Below, one piece after another: positions 62,689 through 64,000 of a stretch of DNA of 64,000 bases (positions are counted from its first letter, which is position 1; every line of letters begins with the position of its first letter). The notes beneath the pieces were generated by a model. It did no database searches, was not told where the DNA came from, and worked only from the letters and a program-made list of their open reading frames with translations. Location: assembly GCF_002245215.1 (NCBI RefSeq), contig NZ_NPMR01000002.1, positions 186,001 through 250,000 on the forward strand, in the 5' to 3' direction. Made by a program: the position numbers and the translations under genes. This DNA comes from Microbacterium sp. Yaish 1. Its GTDB lineage: Bacteria; Actinomycetota; Actinomycetes; Actinomycetales; Microbacteriaceae.

Positions 62689-64000
62689 ACCCCGCGCGTC
62701 GCGTCGCGTTCGACGTGCTGCGCGCGGTGGCCGACTCCGACGCGTACGCGAACCTCCTCTTGCCGCAGGAGCTCCGGCGGGCGGGACTCAGCCCCGCCGA
62801 CGCCGGGCTCGCCACCGAGCTGACGTACGGCACCCTGCGCCGCCAGGGCACCTATGACGCGATCATCGAGCAGGCCTCGGGGCGCTCCATCGACACGATC
62901 GATCCGCCCGTGCGCGACGCGCTGCGCCTCGGCGTCCACCAGCTGCTGTCGACGCGGGTCGCCTCTCACGCCGCGGTGAACGAGAGCGTCGAGCTCGTCC
63001 GGCGCGCGGGGGCGGCGAACGCGGCCGGCTTCGCCAACGCGGTCCTGCGGCGCATCGCCCGGGACAACCCGGGGGACTGGCTGCAGCGGGTGGACGCGGG
63101 AGCTCGATCCGACGATGAGCGGCTCGGCCTGCGCTTCTCCCACCCGGTGTGGGTCATTCGAGCGTTTCGTCGGGCCCTCGCGGCCGAGGGGCGTGCGGAG
63201 GAACTCGACGAGCTGCTGGCGGCAGACAACGTCTCGCCGAGTGTCACCATGACCGCGCTACCGGGCCTCGCCGACATTCCCGCCGACCGGGCCCGGACTC
63301 CGTACTCGCCGCTCGGTTTCCGCCTCGACGGCGGTGATCCCGAGCCATTGGTACGTCGCGCGGAGGGACGCGTCCGCGTCCAGGACGAAGGCTCCCAGCT
63401 CGCCGCGCTCGCCCTGTCGCGCGCGTTCCCGGTCCGGGCAGGCGAGCGCTGGCTGGATCTGTGTGCCGCTCCCGGCGGGAAGACGGCGGTCCTCGCCGCG
63501 GAGGCCCTCGCGGGAGGGGCCACGCTCGAGGCGAACGAGATCTCGTCCGCGCGTGCGCGCCTCGTCCGCTCCTCCGTCGCCGGCGTCCCCCTCGAGGTTC
63601 CCGTGTCGGAGGAGGACGGTCGCGAGCGTGCCGGCCGAGGCGGTTACGACCGCATCCTCGTCGATGCACCGTGCACGGGACTCGGCGCGCTCCGCCGCCG
63701 GCCCGAGGCACGCTGGCGCAAAGCCCCGGCCGACGTGCCGGATCTCAGCGCGCTGCAGCGCGAGCTGCTCGGCGCCGCCGTCGACGCACTCGCCCCGGGC
63801 GGGATCGTGGCCTACGTGACCTGTTCCCCCCACCTCGCCGAGACCGCCGTGGTCGTCGCCGATGTCCGGGCTGCCCACCCCGACCTGCGCGAGCTCGATG
63901 CCCGCGAGGTCATCCGGGCGGTCAGCCGCGGGGACATCGACCTGCCCGACCAGCAGGACGGGTCGGGCCGCGCTCAGCTGTGGCCGCACCGGCACGGCAC
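62685..64000 (+). CDS. rsmB: 16S rRNA m5C967 methyltransferase RsmB (3' end outside window)
   Basis: An open frame of about 438 codons running off the window end. The N-terminal NusB-like RNA-binding domain (RRVAFDVLRAVADSDAYANLLLP, SHAAVNESVELVRRAG) is followed by the methyltransferase domain: the SAM motif WLDLCAAPGGKTAVLAAE, the Cys330 motif VDAPCTGLGALRRRPEARWR and Cys380 in YVTCSPHLAET. The two cysteines are the pair used by RNA m5C methyltransferases. GTG start overlapping fmt (GTGA). Only the last residues are missing. Confidence 0.93.
   Translation, partial: MNPARRVAFDVLRAVADSDAYANLLLPQELRRAGLSPADAGLATELTYGTLRRQGTYDAIIEQASGRSIDTIDPPVRDALRLGVHQLLSTRVASHAAVNESVELVRRAGAANAAGFANAVLRRIARDNPGDWLQRVDAGARSDDERLGLRFSHPVWVIRAFRRALAAEGRAEELDELLAADNVSPSVTMTALPGLADIPADRARTPYSPLGFRLDGGDPEPLVRRAEGRVRVQDEGSQLAALALSRAFPVRAGERWLDLCAAPGGKTAVLAAEALAGGATLEANEISSARARLVRSSVAGVPLEVPVSEEDGRERAGRGGYDRILVDAPCTGLGALRRRPEARWRKAPADVPDLSALQRELLGAAVDALAPGGIVAYVTCSPHLAETAVVVADVRAAHPDLRELDAREVIRAVSRGDIDLPDQQDGSGRAQLWPHRHG

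Overview
The window is a stretch of high-GC actinobacterial chromosome, almost certainly from Microbacteriaceae (a Microbacterium-like organism). The basis is the very GC-rich codon use, the many start codons placed 6-7 nt after a TANNNT -10 element, and the gene order, which closely follows blocks known from Mycobacterium tuberculosis and other Actinobacteria: fdxA-dapC, dapD/dapE, DUF3117, methyltransferase-tatB-mrp, RNA helicase-DUF3107-adnAB-nudC-uvrD2-metalloprotease-Lon-like protease-UPF0182, and the pyrR-to-rsmB block. It is densely packed with housekeeping genes. I see no rRNA, tRNA, CRISPR array, prophage or recognisable insertion sequence.

Layout. (1) 1-420: the 3' part of a small secreted protein of lower GC, closed by a strong terminator. 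(2) 500-4800: branched-chain amino-acid exporter (azlCD), a small membrane protein, ferredoxin, the lysine/DAP aminotransferase dapC and citrate synthase. (3) 4853-5315: a gene-free gap holding two related palindromic elements. (4) 5316-11379: polyphosphate kinase 2, lactate permease, divergent dapD and dapE, a GT-C glycosyltransferase and a DUF3117 protein. With dapC, three enzymes of the succinylase route to DAP/lysine lie within 8 kb. (5) 11454-16953: O-methyltransferase, tatB, mrp, DUF1003, a channel-less MgtE/CBS protein, a general-stress-type membrane protein and an alpha/beta hydrolase. (6) 16970-22180: gamma-glutamyltransferase with aminopeptidase P, an EEP-family protein and a PHP phosphoesterase. 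(7) 22213-41988: the DNA/RNA maintenance and protein-processing block: DEAD-box helicase, ferritin-like protein, DUF3107, the AdnA/AdnB helicase-nuclease, a degenerate phosphotransferase, NudC, a UvrD2-like helicase, a ThiF/TOMM cyclodehydratase-like zinc protein, a zinc metalloprotease, a membrane Lon-like PDZ protease and UPF0182.

(8) 42137-48511 (minus strand): a complete mevalonate pathway operon read mvk-mvaD-pmk-idi2-mvaA-mvaS, each gene overlapping the next by 4-11 nt, taking acetoacetyl-CoA plus acetyl-CoA to IPP/DMAPP. (9) 48592-58497: the pyrimidine operon pyrR-pyrB-pyrC-(one-TM protein)-carA-carB-pyrF-gmk, all translationally coupled, preceded by a PyrR-type RNA hairpin next to the pyrR ribosome site. 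gmk carries an N-terminal mIHF domain, and rpoZ follows with its own promoter. (10) 58608-64000: metK, priA (ATPase motifs lost), fmt and the 5' part of rsmB, running off the end.

Most informative observations: the mIHF-guanylate kinase fusion; the pseudoenzyme-like phosphotransferase between adnAB and nudC; the conserved block combining a TOMM-like zinc protein with two proteases and UPF0182, whose function I cannot assign; a tail-to-tail coding overlap of about 190 nt between the UvrD2-like gene and the TOMM-like gene; the related palindromes at 4942-5224; and a regular leaderless promoter architecture on at least fourteen genes, which settles several start codons.
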